A model generated the notes under the pieces. That model did no database searches, was not told the origin of the DNA, and saw nothing but the letters and a program-made list of their open reading frames with translations. From the NCBI RefSeq assembly GCF_009755275.1, contig NZ_WQLA01000003.1, positions 124,001-188,000 of the forward strand: a stretch of 64,000 bases of DNA, written 5' to 3'. The first letter of the stretch is position 1. Every line of letters starts with the position of its first letter. Made by a program: the position numbers and the translations under genes. This document shows positions 45,482 to 52,745 of this stretch, in pieces. The stretch is from Mucilaginibacter aquatilis. GTDB taxonomy: Bacteria > Bacteroidota > Bacteroidia > Sphingobacteriales > Sphingobacteriaceae.

Positions 45482-45790
45482 ATGTACGCAATAGTAGATA
45501 TAGCCGGACAGCAATTTAAAGTTGCAAAAGACCAGCAGATCTTTGTACACCGCTTACAGGGAGATGAAGGCGCTAGTATTGAATTTGACAAAGTATTGTT
45601 AGCAGAAAACGAAGGTAAATTTTCGTTAGGCAGCGCTTTAAGCGGTGCTAAAGTTTCAGCTACGATCCTGTCTCATGTAAAAGGTGAAAAAGTTTTAGTT
45701 TTCAAAAAGAAACGCAGAAAAGGTTACAAAAAGAAAAACGGTCACCGTCAGCAATTCACTAAAATTGCCATCACTGGTATCACATTATAA
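45482..45790 (+). CDS. rplU: Ribosomal protein L21
   Basis: Large-subunit protein bL21, 102 residues. MYAIVDIAGQQFKVAKDQ and the C-terminal KRRKGYKKKNGHRQQFTKIAITGI are diagnostic. First gene of the usual rplU-rpmA pair. Confidence 0.97.
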   Translation: MYAIVDIAGQQFKVAKDQQIFVHRLQGDEGASIEFDKVLLAENEGKFSLGSALSGAKVSATILSHVKGEKVLVFKKKRRKGYKKKNGHRQQFTKIAITGITL

Positions 45791-45841
45791 TTGAAGGTTT
45801 AACTTGGTGCGGTTTACTCCGTACTGAAAAAATATTATAAA

Positions 45842-46261
45842 ATGGCTCATAAAAAAGGTGCGGGTAGTTCCAAAAACGGCCGCGAATCGCATAGTAAACG
45901 TCTAGGTATCAAAATTTTTGGTGGTCAGCCAGCTATCGCAGGTAACATCATCGTTCGTCAGCGTGGTACCCGTCATAACCCAGGTTTGAATGTAGGTATC
46001 GGTCGTGACCATACTTTATTTGCTTTGATTGACGGTCAGGTTGTTTTCAAAAAGAAAGCTGATAACCGCTCATACGTATCAGTTTTACCTTACGAAACTG
46101 CTGACGTTGCCGTTGCTGTTGCTCCTGTTGTTAACGTAGCTGCCGAAGCTGAAGTAGCTCCTGCTAACGGTAAAGCAAAAAAAGCTCCTAAAGCCCAAGT
46201 TGAAGAAGAGGCTCCTAAAGCTGAAACTGCAACTGAAGGTGAAGAAGTTGTTGCTGAGTAA
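45842..46261 (+). CDS. rpmA: Ribosomal protein L27 with a C-terminal extension
   Basis: Large-subunit protein bL27, whose N-terminus reaches the peptidyl transferase centre. The core (residues 1-84, [40 protein letters not shown]) is standard, with no cleavable N-terminal extension of the Firmicutes type. Residues 85-139 form an extra Ala/Val/Glu/Lys-rich tail of low complexity; the family usually ends near residue 85-90. The tail is in the same frame and ends before a strong terminator, so it is not a frameshift product. Confidence 0.95.
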   Translation: MAHKKGAGSSKNGRESHSKRLGIKIFGGQPAIAGNIIVRQRGTRHNPGLNVGIGRDHTLFALIDGQVVFKKKADNRSYVSVLPYETADVAVAVAPVVNVAAEAEVAPANGKAKKAPKAQVEEEAPKAETATEGEEVVAE

Positions 46262-46279
46262 TCAGTATTACATAAATAA

Positions 46280-46317
46280 AACAAAAGGCTTACATCGGTT
46301 GATGTAAGCCTTTTGTT
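46280..46317. terminator. Rho-independent terminator of rplU-rpmA
   Basis: A 17-bp perfect stem (46280-46296 with 46301-46317) around a 4-base loop, ending in TTTTGTT. Confidence 0.92.
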
Positions 46318-46330
46318 GTTATACGCCATT

Positions 46331-46891
46331 ATGTACGCTATACTCAGGCAGCATATTGAAAAGGTAGTTGCACTCACTGATGATGAGTTTGACTTTGTTG
46401 CAGCACAGTTTGTCAATAAAAAATTTAGCAGGCGCCAATATCTCTTTCAGGAAGATGAGCCTGTGCACTTCACCTACTTCGTAATAAAAGGACTGCTCAA
46501 ATTAACTTTAAATGATGAGGCAGGTGATGAGCATATACTCGCATTTGCCATGGAAGACTGGTGGGAAAGTGACTTTCAGGCGTTTTACCGGCAAAGCAAG
46601 GCAACAATGGCCTTGCAATGTTTGGAGGATACCGAGGTGCTTTGCCTGTCGCTCGATGGCTATAATAATTTATGCAGTAAGTTGCCAGCCATGGCATACT
46701 TCTTTTTAACCAAGGCAAACGGCGGTCATATATCAGCTCAGCAGCGCATTCTATCTCTATTAAAGGGAAATGCCGCCCAGCGCTACGAAGAATTTATTAA
46801 ACGGTATCCATCCTTAGTTCAACGTGTGCCAAAGCGGTTGCTTGCTTCTTACCTTGGCGTATCGCGCGAAACTTTGAGTAGATTATACTAA
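46331..46891 (+). CDS. Crp/Fnr family transcriptional regulator
   Basis: Cyclic-nucleotide-binding-like sensor domain (about 10-125, with KKFSRRQYLFQEDEPVHFTYFVIKG) and a compact C-terminal helix-turn-helix (RVPKRLLASYLGVSRETLSRLY). 186 residues; the protein stops immediately after the recognition helix, shorter than E. coli Crp (210), as in many Bacteroidota members. ATG 46331 is chosen over TTG 46313, which lies in the upstream terminator. It probably controls a neighbour, most simply the RidA gene 89 bases downstream; the ligand is unknown. Confidence 0.9.
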   Translation: MYAILRQHIEKVVALTDDEFDFVAAQFVNKKFSRRQYLFQEDEPVHFTYFVIKGLLKLTLNDEAGDEHILAFAMEDWWESDFQAFYRQSKATMALQCLEDTEVLCLSLDGYNNLCSKLPAMAYFFLTKANGGHISAQQRILSLLKGNAAQRYEEFIKRYPSLVQRVPKRLLASYLGVSRETLSRLY

Positions 46892-46980
46892 TTAGATTGT
46901 GATTCATTTATTAAAATTGTGATATAAGTCACCGTTTTAAGTTTTGCTTGCAGCTCACCTTTGTATAAAACTTAATACAA

Positions 46981-47370
46981 ATGGAAAAGAGAGTGATAAA
47001 TCCGTGGACCTGGCAAAACGAGCGTAATTATGTGCAGGCCGTTGAGGTAAGTAATGTGCAAAGCACTTTATATGTATCGGGTCAAACCGCAATAAGTGCT
47101 GATGGTATTTCGAGCGATGCCGATATGGAAACGCAGCTTACACTCGCTTTAAAAAGCCTGGAGCATGTAATAACAGAAGCAGGGTTTGAGTGTAGCAACA
47201 TTGTGCGCCTTAACATATATACCACAGCTACAAATGAACTTTGGCCGCACTTTCCAATCTTTCAGCAATGGATTGTGAAGCATGGTACACAGCAAGCTTT
47301 GACGTTGTTAGAGGTGAAAAGTTTGTTTGAAACCTTAAAGGTTGAGTTGGAAGCAACGGTTGTAAAGTAA
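46981..47370 (+). CDS. RidA family protein
   Basis: Small trimeric protein of the RidA/YjgF superfamily; RidA proper deaminates reactive 2-aminoacrylate. The YVSGQTAISADGIS stretch near residue 25 and the late LTLLEVKSLFETLKVELEATVVK fit the family. The catalytic Arg of true RidA (R-x-x-V/I near residue 105) is not evident: KHGTQQALTLLEVKSL has no Arg, so it may be a different subgroup. 129 residues is normal. Confidence 0.85.
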   Translation: MEKRVINPWTWQNERNYVQAVEVSNVQSTLYVSGQTAISADGISSDADMETQLTLALKSLEHVITEAGFECSNIVRLNIYTTATNELWPHFPIFQQWIVKHGTQQALTLLEVKSLFETLKVELEATVVK

Positions 47371-47384
47371 CCGGCTTAAATATT

Positions 47385-47420
47385 TAAGGCTACCAAATCA
47401 ATAAACAATTGGTAGCCTTA
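47385..47420. terminator. Bidirectional terminator
   Basis: Stem TAAGGCTACCAAAT / ATTGGTAGCCTTA (47385-47398 with 47408-47420) between the RidA gene and a convergent small gene. Confidence 0.82.
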
Positions 47421-47426
47421 ATGTTA

Positions 47427-47687
47427 TTATTCTTGTATAGGCGACTGCGCTGAGCTGGCAAAGCCTATTTGCTCTGCTAGTTCATCTACCCAGCCACTAA
47501 AATAGGGGTCAGTGCCACCAATGCGTTCCCAGTTTCCATTCTCGTTACGTGCAATTATGAGGTGAAGGCTATCATCCAATGATTTAAATTCATAAGCCTG
47601 AACGCCGGCATCACCTGCTATTGAATCAACAACGCCTTCTATCTTACTGTCTGATCCGGTTAAAACAGCATCAAATTGATGTTCCAT
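47427..47687 (-). CDS. Small acidic protein, function unknown
   Basis: 86 residues, cytoplasmic, acidic, no recognised domain (ESKSLDDSLHLIIARNENGNWERIG-like core with a Trp-containing motif). It lies between two plus-strand genes and has its own start, with its stop 7 bases beyond the shared terminator. It may be species-specific. Codon use looks like that of its neighbours. Confidence 0.6.
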   Translation of the reverse strand: MEHQFDAVLTGSDSKIEGVVDSIAGDAGVQAYEFKSLDDSLHLIIARNENGNWERIGGTDPYFSGWVDELAEQIGFASSAQSPIQE

Positions 47688-47827
47688 ATAATATTTGTTA
47701 AAGTATCACTAGTTTTCATACATAATAGCTTTGTTGATTGAATTGTTTGGAGGCTTTGCTTACTACTTTTAGTTAGTTTAAAAAACTAATAGTTACAAAT
47801 AGGCGTTATAATTGCTCAAGCACTATT

Positions 47828-48763
47828 ATGATTTTTAAAAAGAGCGCAGATTATTTTCAGGTAGCCCAGGGAGTTTGGGGTACACGTATATTGTTTGTTA
47901 ATGTTTATTTTATAGCTAATCGTCGCGGATTTCCTAAAGGATGGGTGTTGGTAGATGCGGGTATACAGGGTTCTGCATCACACATAATATCAGTAGCCGA
48001 GAGCATTTTTGGTACGGGTGCCAAGCCTTCGGCCATTATACTTACTCACGCACATTCAGACCATACCGGCGCGTTAGAGGAATTGCTTAAGCAGTGGGAT
48101 GTTCCGGTGTATGCGCATGAATATGAGGTTCCGTATATTACAGGAAAATCATCTTATCCGCCTTCAGATCCTACAGTAGGTGAGGGCATTATGTCAATCA
48201 TGTCATTACTGTTCAGGAAAAAGCCGCTTGATGTAAGCAAGAATGTAAGGATTATTGATATGGAAAACGGCATAGCCGAACTACCCGAATGGCGTATAAT
48301 TCATACGCTTGGCCATACGCCGGGGCACATATCATTGTTTTTGCCGCTAAATACAACATTAATAGTTGGCGATGCCTTTGTAGCCACCAAGCAGGAATCG
48401 GCTATATACAGCATCAGTAATATTAAAAGAATATCGGGCCCGCCAAGGTACATGACAACTGACTGGGTTGCTGCAGAAGCATCGGTTAAAATTTTATCAT
48501 CAATGGAACCGCGTATTGCGGGTACCGGGCATGGCCCTGTTTTACGTGGCCGCGAGCTGCAGGAAGGGTTGCGTAACCTGGCCGAAAACTTTGTTGAGTT
48601 AGCTGTTCCGGCTGGTGGGCGTTATGCCGAAACTCCTGCTGAAGCCGATGAAACGGGTACATATTATGTGCCTCCATTTAGGTCAACTACCAAGTTTAAG
48701 GCAGTTGCCGGCCTTGCGGGCGCATTAGCAGGCTTTGCTATTATAAAAGCATTTGTTAAATAG
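47828..48763 (+). CDS. MBL-fold metallo-hydrolase
   Basis: Metallo-beta-lactamase-fold hydrolase with a di-zinc or di-iron site. HAHSDH at residues 74-79, GHTPGH near 160, Asp in VGDAF and the late GTGHGP His are visible. Many members are lactonases or glyoxalase II-like hydrolases; the substrate here is unknown. The C-terminal 40 residues (LAGALAGFAIIKAFVK) include a hydrophobic helix that may touch the membrane. 311 residues. Confidence 0.9.
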   Translation: MIFKKSADYFQVAQGVWGTRILFVNVYFIANRRGFPKGWVLVDAGIQGSASHIISVAESIFGTGAKPSAIILTHAHSDHTGALEELLKQWDVPVYAHEYEVPYITGKSSYPPSDPTVGEGIMSIMSLLFRKKPLDVSKNVRIIDMENGIAELPEWRIIHTLGHTPGHISLFLPLNTTLIVGDAFVATKQESAIYSISNIKRISGPPRYMTTDWVAAEASVKILSSMEPRIAGTGHGPVLRGRELQEGLRNLAENFVELAVPAGGRYAETPAEADETGTYYVPPFRSTTKFKAVAGLAGALAGFAIIKAFVK

Positions 48764-48765
48764 CT

Positions 48766-48773
48766 TAACTTTG
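48766..48773 (+). promoter_or_regulatory. -7 box directly before a GTG start
   Basis: TAACTTTG, an exact TAnnTTTG match overlapping the end region of the MBL gene; only 4 bases separate it from the GTG at 48778. Confidence 0.45.
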
Positions 48774-48777
48774 CCGG

Positions 48778-49011
48778 GTGGAACCTATACAACCCGACTA
48801 CAAAGTTTTAATAGATATTGTTAAAATGCCGATGCCTTTTGGCAAGTATAAAGGCACTTTGCTGTGCGATTTACCGGTAAGTTACCTGGAGTGGATGCAC
48901 AGCAAAGGCATGCCTGCCGGCAAGTTGGGCATGATGCTGTCAACCGTTTACGAAATTAAAATAAACGGCCTTACGTCGTTGCTGCAAACAGTCAAATCAA
49001 AGGTTGGTTAA
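48778..49011 (+). CDS. DUF3820 family protein
   Basis: 77 residues; the core MPFGKYKGTLLCDLPVSYLEWM matches the DUF3820 pattern (PFGKYKG, then P-x-Y-L-x-W), a family of small proteins related to the quorum-sensing-regulated VasX/ExoX region of exonucleases; function unknown. GTG start at 48778. Its last bases take part in a hairpin terminator shared with the convergent corA gene. Confidence 0.82.
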   Translation: MEPIQPDYKVLIDIVKMPMPFGKYKGTLLCDLPVSYLEWMHSKGMPAGKLGMMLSTVYEIKINGLTSLLQTVKSKVG

Positions 49012-49047
49012 ACCGGATAATCAAAGCCGGTTAAACCAGCCTTTTTT
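49002..49047. terminator. Terminator formed by the ends of two convergent genes
   Basis: 15-bp stem (49002-49016 with 49027-49041; one A-A mismatch and one wobble), 10-base loop, then six T. It covers the stop of the DUF3820 gene and the last codons of corA. Confidence 0.8.
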
Positions 49048-50151
49048 CCAAAAAAACAATACTTGAATAAGGCCTATGAATACCATAATGCCCACGCAGT
49101 ATAAATAGCCGTGAGGCTCATACAACTCAGGCATATTTAGCGGAAGACGTTTATTGGTATCGGGATTGGCAGGTGCGAAGTTCATTCCATATACACCCGC
49201 TACAAATGTTAGGGGTATAAAAATAACCGAAATAATAGTAAGCACCTTCATAATTTCATTCATGCGGTTGCTTACCATTGATAGATATAAATCTATATTG
49301 CTGGCGCTTATCTCTTTATAGCTTTCAATCAAATCTATTATTTGTATGCAATGATCGTATGCATCACGCAAATAAGTTTTGGTTTCTTTAGTAATAAGCG
49401 GGCTTTCGGTTCTAATCATATCATTAATCTTATCACGCTCGGGCCAGCTTGCTCTTCGCAAAACAATAAGTGTACGCTTAAGGTGCTGCGTATCATACAT
49501 AATGCTTTTATCGGCCTTTTCGTAAATACGATCTTCAATTGCCTCAAGCTCTTCGCCAATCTGATTCAATACAACAAAGTACCAGTCTATAACGGTATCA
49601 AATAAAGCATAACAAATAAAGCCCGGCCCCAGCTTGTGTATGGGGCTTTTTGGGGCGTTTAACCTGCTCTCTAAACCGTCAAAGTTGTCTTCGTAGGTTT
49701 CTTCAAAACTTATTATAAGGTTGTCTTTAACAATTACAGAAAGTTGCGTATTGCTTAACTCGCAATTTTCATTGCAGGTGATTAATCGGCCGGTGGCAAA
49801 TACATATTCATCATACTCATCAAATTTAGGGCGTTGATGATTATTCATGATGTCTTCAAGCACCAGGTCGTTAACGTCCAGTCTGTCGCCAATCTCCTCA
49901 ATAAGCTTGGCATCGCCCATGCCGTTTATCTTAATCCAGTGCGTATGCTTATCGCATTCGTTTAACTGATCAAGCACCGTATGTATGTTATCGCCTTCAG
50001 AAGTAACCAGTTCTTCTGTGTTATAGGAGTACATCTTTATGCGTGGCTTTAAAGCGCCGTCGGGCACTCTGATCATACCCGGCCTGTCGCCCACGTTACC
50101 CGCACGCTTGTGCATGCGCGATGATATACGCTTATACTGTTTACTGGTCAT
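49021..50151 (-). CDS. corA: CorA family magnesium/cobalt transporter
   Basis: Pentameric divalent-cation channel of the inner membrane. Large cytosolic N-terminal domain (about 1-310), long stalk helix, then two C-terminal helices with the selectivity motif YGMNF between them. 376 residues is normal. WbqC lies 5 bases upstream on the same strand, so both are one operon. Its C-terminal codons contribute one arm of the shared terminator. Confidence 0.94.
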   Translation of the reverse strand: MTSKQYKRISSRMHKRAGNVGDRPGMIRVPDGALKPRIKMYSYNTEELVTSEGDNIHTVLDQLNECDKHTHWIKINGMGDAKLIEEIGDRLDVNDLVLEDIMNNHQRPKFDEYDEYVFATGRLITCNENCELSNTQLSVIVKDNLIISFEETYEDNFDGLESRLNAPKSPIHKLGPGFICYALFDTVIDWYFVVLNQIGEELEAIEDRIYEKADKSIMYDTQHLKRTLIVLRRASWPERDKINDMIRTESPLITKETKTYLRDAYDHCIQIIDLIESYKEISASNIDLYLSMVSNRMNEIMKVLTIISVIFIPLTFVAGVYGMNFAPANPDTNKRLPLNMPELYEPHGYLYCVGIMVFIGLIQVLFFWKKGWFNRL

Positions 50152-50156
50152 TTAAA

Positions 50157-50768
50157 TTAAAGATAATTCATTGCCTGAGGCCCCTGGTTAAACAGGAGAT
50201 CGACAATGCTGAGATTCTTCAAGAACCCTTTACGTTCTTCAAAAACCTGAAAGTATGGCTTTTGTTCAAATGCTGCGTCTTTTTTTGGATGTATGCTGTT
50301 CCTGTAATCGGCCAGGTTATCATAGGCGCGGTGGTATTCTTCGGTATAGGTAAGCTTTGCCGGTAATTTTAAGAATTTCAAAATCATACTCAGCAATTGC
50401 TCATTGTAGTCAAACAGGTACTCAAACTTGTCTTCATAAAATCTTGCAAAATCATCTTCATAAAATTCAAAATAAGCCGACCGGCGGTAGCAGGCCTGCA
50501 AACTCATCCAGTGCAATCTTTGCCAGTTAAAGTCATAGCTTATTTTTACATCTTTAACAGCAGTATGTACTTTTGAACCTTTAATTACAGGCACTACCAG
50601 GCTCAGTAACCCGTCGGGAGTGTATACATGAGCTCTGTTACGGTATGTTTGTTTGGGAAAGTGTTCGTGCTTTTCAATAAGCACATTACTTTTGTTATTG
50701 TTAAGTACGGTAAAGTACTCTACAGGTGGTAAATAAAACATGGGCAGCACGGCTCCGTTTTCCATCAT
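50157..50768 (-). CDS. WbqC family protein
   Basis: WbqC-like protein, a family often found near surface-polysaccharide genes and of unclear biochemistry. VLPMFYLPPVEYFTVL, the central VPVIKGSKV and ISYDFNWQRLHWMSLQACYRRSAYF are typical. 203 residues is full length. It is divergent from the lysophospholipid acyltransferase gene and cotranscribed with corA. Two consecutive Met codons allow a start at 50768 or 50765. Confidence 0.87.
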   Translation of the reverse strand: MMENGAVLPMFYLPPVEYFTVLNNNKSNVLIEKHEHFPKQTYRNRAHVYTPDGLLSLVVPVIKGSKVHTAVKDVKISYDFNWQRLHWMSLQACYRRSAYFEFYEDDFARFYEDKFEYLFDYNEQLLSMILKFLKLPAKLTYTEEYHRAYDNLADYRNSIHPKKDAAFEQKPYFQVFEERKGFLKNLSIVDLLFNQGPQAMNYL

Positions 50769-50775
50769 TATCTCT

Positions 50776-50783
50776 TATGTTTG
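50776..50783 (+). promoter_or_regulatory. -7 box for the acyltransferase-glycosyltransferase pair
   Basis: TATGTTTG, an exact TAnnTTTG match, 23 bases before ATG 50807. Confidence 0.5.
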
Positions 50784-50806
50784 TAGCTTAATATTTTGCG
50801 AAAATA

Positions 50807-51700
50807 ATGATAAAGAAAGGTTTTTCCAGATTGGGTGTAGGTTTGCTATACCTGATTTCGTTATTACCTTATCCTGCACTGTTTTTTATAGCCGATATAC
50901 TTTTTATTTTGCTATACCATTTAACCGGTTACCGCCGCAAAGTAGTTCAACATAATCTTGCGAATGCCTTTCCCGAAAAATCATTAAATGAGCGTCAGGC
51001 TATAGAAAAGAAATATTACCGTTTTTTAGCCGACCTTATGATGGAGACCATTAAGTTATACTCCATATCTGCCGAAGAAACAATCAAAAGGGTTGATTTT
51101 CGCGACCATTTATTAAAAGATAATGAAGCCTTTAAAAGCGGAAAAAGTATAATAGCAGCGGTAGGCCATTATGGTAACTGGGAAAGCGGCTGCCTGCGCA
51201 TGGGGCTGGTTAAAGAAAGAAAATGTATCATTGCCTACAAGCCATTATCAAATAGCATATTCGATAAGTTTTTCTTTGATCTGCGTTCACGTTTTGGAAC
51301 GTTAATGGTTCCAATGAAAAAAACTTTTCGCACGGTTGTGGCTCACCGCAAGCAGCATACCTTAACCGTATTAGCAGGCGATCAAACGCCGTCGCGCGAT
51401 GAGGTGACTTATTTTACCAATTTCCTTAACCAACCTACAGCCGTATTCTTAGGCGTGGAAAAGTTAGCTAAGGCTACAGATAGTTTGGTTGTATTTTGTG
51501 ACGTAAGGCGTGTAGGGCGTGGGTATTACATGTGTACATTTGTACCTTTGTTTGATAATCCAAAAGATACTGCCGAATACGAGATAACCAATGCTCATGT
51601 GCAGTATCTGGAAAACGTAATACGAGAAGAACCTGAATTTTGGCTTTGGTCTCACCGCAGGTGGAAATTTAAGCCGGAAGATTTAAACAAACATGAATAA
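50807..51700 (+). CDS. LpxL/HtrB-type lysophospholipid acyltransferase
   Basis: Inner-membrane acyltransferase of the LpxL/LpxM family, which completes lipid A acylation. One N-terminal hydrophobic segment (about 13-35); the catalytic HX4E motif is His121-Tyr-Gly-Asn-Trp-Glu126, and the C-terminal FWLWSHRRWK is also conserved. 297 residues is normal. It overlaps the next gene by 8 bases and so is coupled to a glycosyltransferase, consistent with cell-envelope synthesis. Confidence 0.92.
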   Translation: MIKKGFSRLGVGLLYLISLLPYPALFFIADILFILLYHLTGYRRKVVQHNLANAFPEKSLNERQAIEKKYYRFLADLMMETIKLYSISAEETIKRVDFRDHLLKDNEAFKSGKSIIAAVGHYGNWESGCLRMGLVKERKCIIAYKPLSNSIFDKFFFDLRSRFGTLMVPMKKTFRTVVAHRKQHTLTVLAGDQTPSRDEVTYFTNFLNQPTAVFLGVEKLAKATDSLVVFCDVRRVGRGYYMCTFVPLFDNPKDTAEYEITNAHVQYLENVIREEPEFWLWSHRRWKFKPEDLNKHE

Positions 51701-52745
51701 ACCTAAAGTTGCTGTTGTTATTTTAAACTGGAACGGCCTCAAATTTTTACAGCAATTTTTACCGTCTGTTTTGCAATCAACCTATCCAAACATGGAAGTG
51801 GTGGTGGGTGATAATGGCTCGACAGATGGATCAGTTGAGTTTTTAAAATCACGTTATACTAACGAAGTTACCGTTTTGCAAAATGATGAAAATTATGGTT
51901 ATACAGGAGGCTATAACCGCATCATTAGCCGCGTCACTGCCGATTATTTTGTATTGCTCAATTCAGATATTGAAGTTATACCTGGTTGGATAGAACCTAT
52001 CATTGAAATGATGGAGGCTGACGACAGCATAGCTGCCGCAGCACCAAAAATACTTGCTTACCATAATAAAAATCACTTTGAGCACGCAGGTGCGGCTGGT
52101 GGTTTTATTGACAAGTTAGGTTATCCGTTTTGCCGCGGCCGTTTGTTTTATGAAATAGAGCAGGATAACGGACAGTACGATCAGTCGGGTGAAATATTTT
52201 GGGCTTCGGGTGCGGCGTTATTTATACGCAGCAAATGCTGGCAGCGAGCAGGCGGTTTTGATGAGCGCTTTTTTGCCCACATGGAAGAAATTGATTTGTG
52301 CTGGCGATTAAAAAACATGGGTTACAAAATTATGTATTGTGCCCAATCTGTAGTTTACCATGTTGGTGGCGGTACCCTAAATGTTGAAAACCCTTTTAAA
52401 ACGTATCTCAACTTCAGAAACAACCTTTGGCTAATTCAGAAAAACATGCCGTTTTTCAAGGCGTCGTGGGTAATAAGTGTGCGTATGTGGCTTGACCTGG
52501 TTGCACTTATACGCTTTATGGGCGAAGGTAAGCGCAAAGATGCGTGGGCTGTAAGTAAGGCTCATCAAAGCTTTGTACTGAGCTTTTTAAGAAAAAGCAA
52601 AAGCAGGAAACCAGCATCAAACAATCTCAACACAGTTACAACAAGTCCGAACCTTGCCGGCATTTATAAACGCAGCATTGTGAGCGATTTTTTTGTGAAG
52701 AAGAAAAAAATGTTTACTGATTTAAACCCGAAGGATTTTCATTAG
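51693..52745 (+). CDS. Family 2 glycosyltransferase
   Basis: GT-A fold, inverting glycosyltransferase. VVILNWNGLKFL at the N-terminus, LLNSDIEVIPGW with the metal-binding acidic motif near residue 90, and FDERFFAHMEEIDLCWRL (ED-like catalytic region) near 190 are typical. 350 residues. Donor and acceptor are unknown; the acyltransferase neighbour suggests envelope glycans. The 3' end overlaps the convergent MscS gene by 32 bases, so both C-termini are read from the same DNA. Confidence 0.92.
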   Translation: MNKPKVAVVILNWNGLKFLQQFLPSVLQSTYPNMEVVVGDNGSTDGSVEFLKSRYTNEVTVLQNDENYGYTGGYNRIISRVTADYFVLLNSDIEVIPGWIEPIIEMMEADDSIAAAAPKILAYHNKNHFEHAGAAGGFIDKLGYPFCRGRLFYEIEQDNGQYDQSGEIFWASGAALFIRSKCWQRAGGFDERFFAHMEEIDLCWRLKNMGYKIMYCAQSVVYHVGGGTLNVENPFKTYLNFRNNLWLIQKNMPFFKASWVISVRMWLDLVALIRFMGEGKRKDAWAVSKAHQSFVLSFLRKSKSRKPASNNLNTVTTSPNLAGIYKRSIVSDFFVKKKKMFTDLNPKDFH

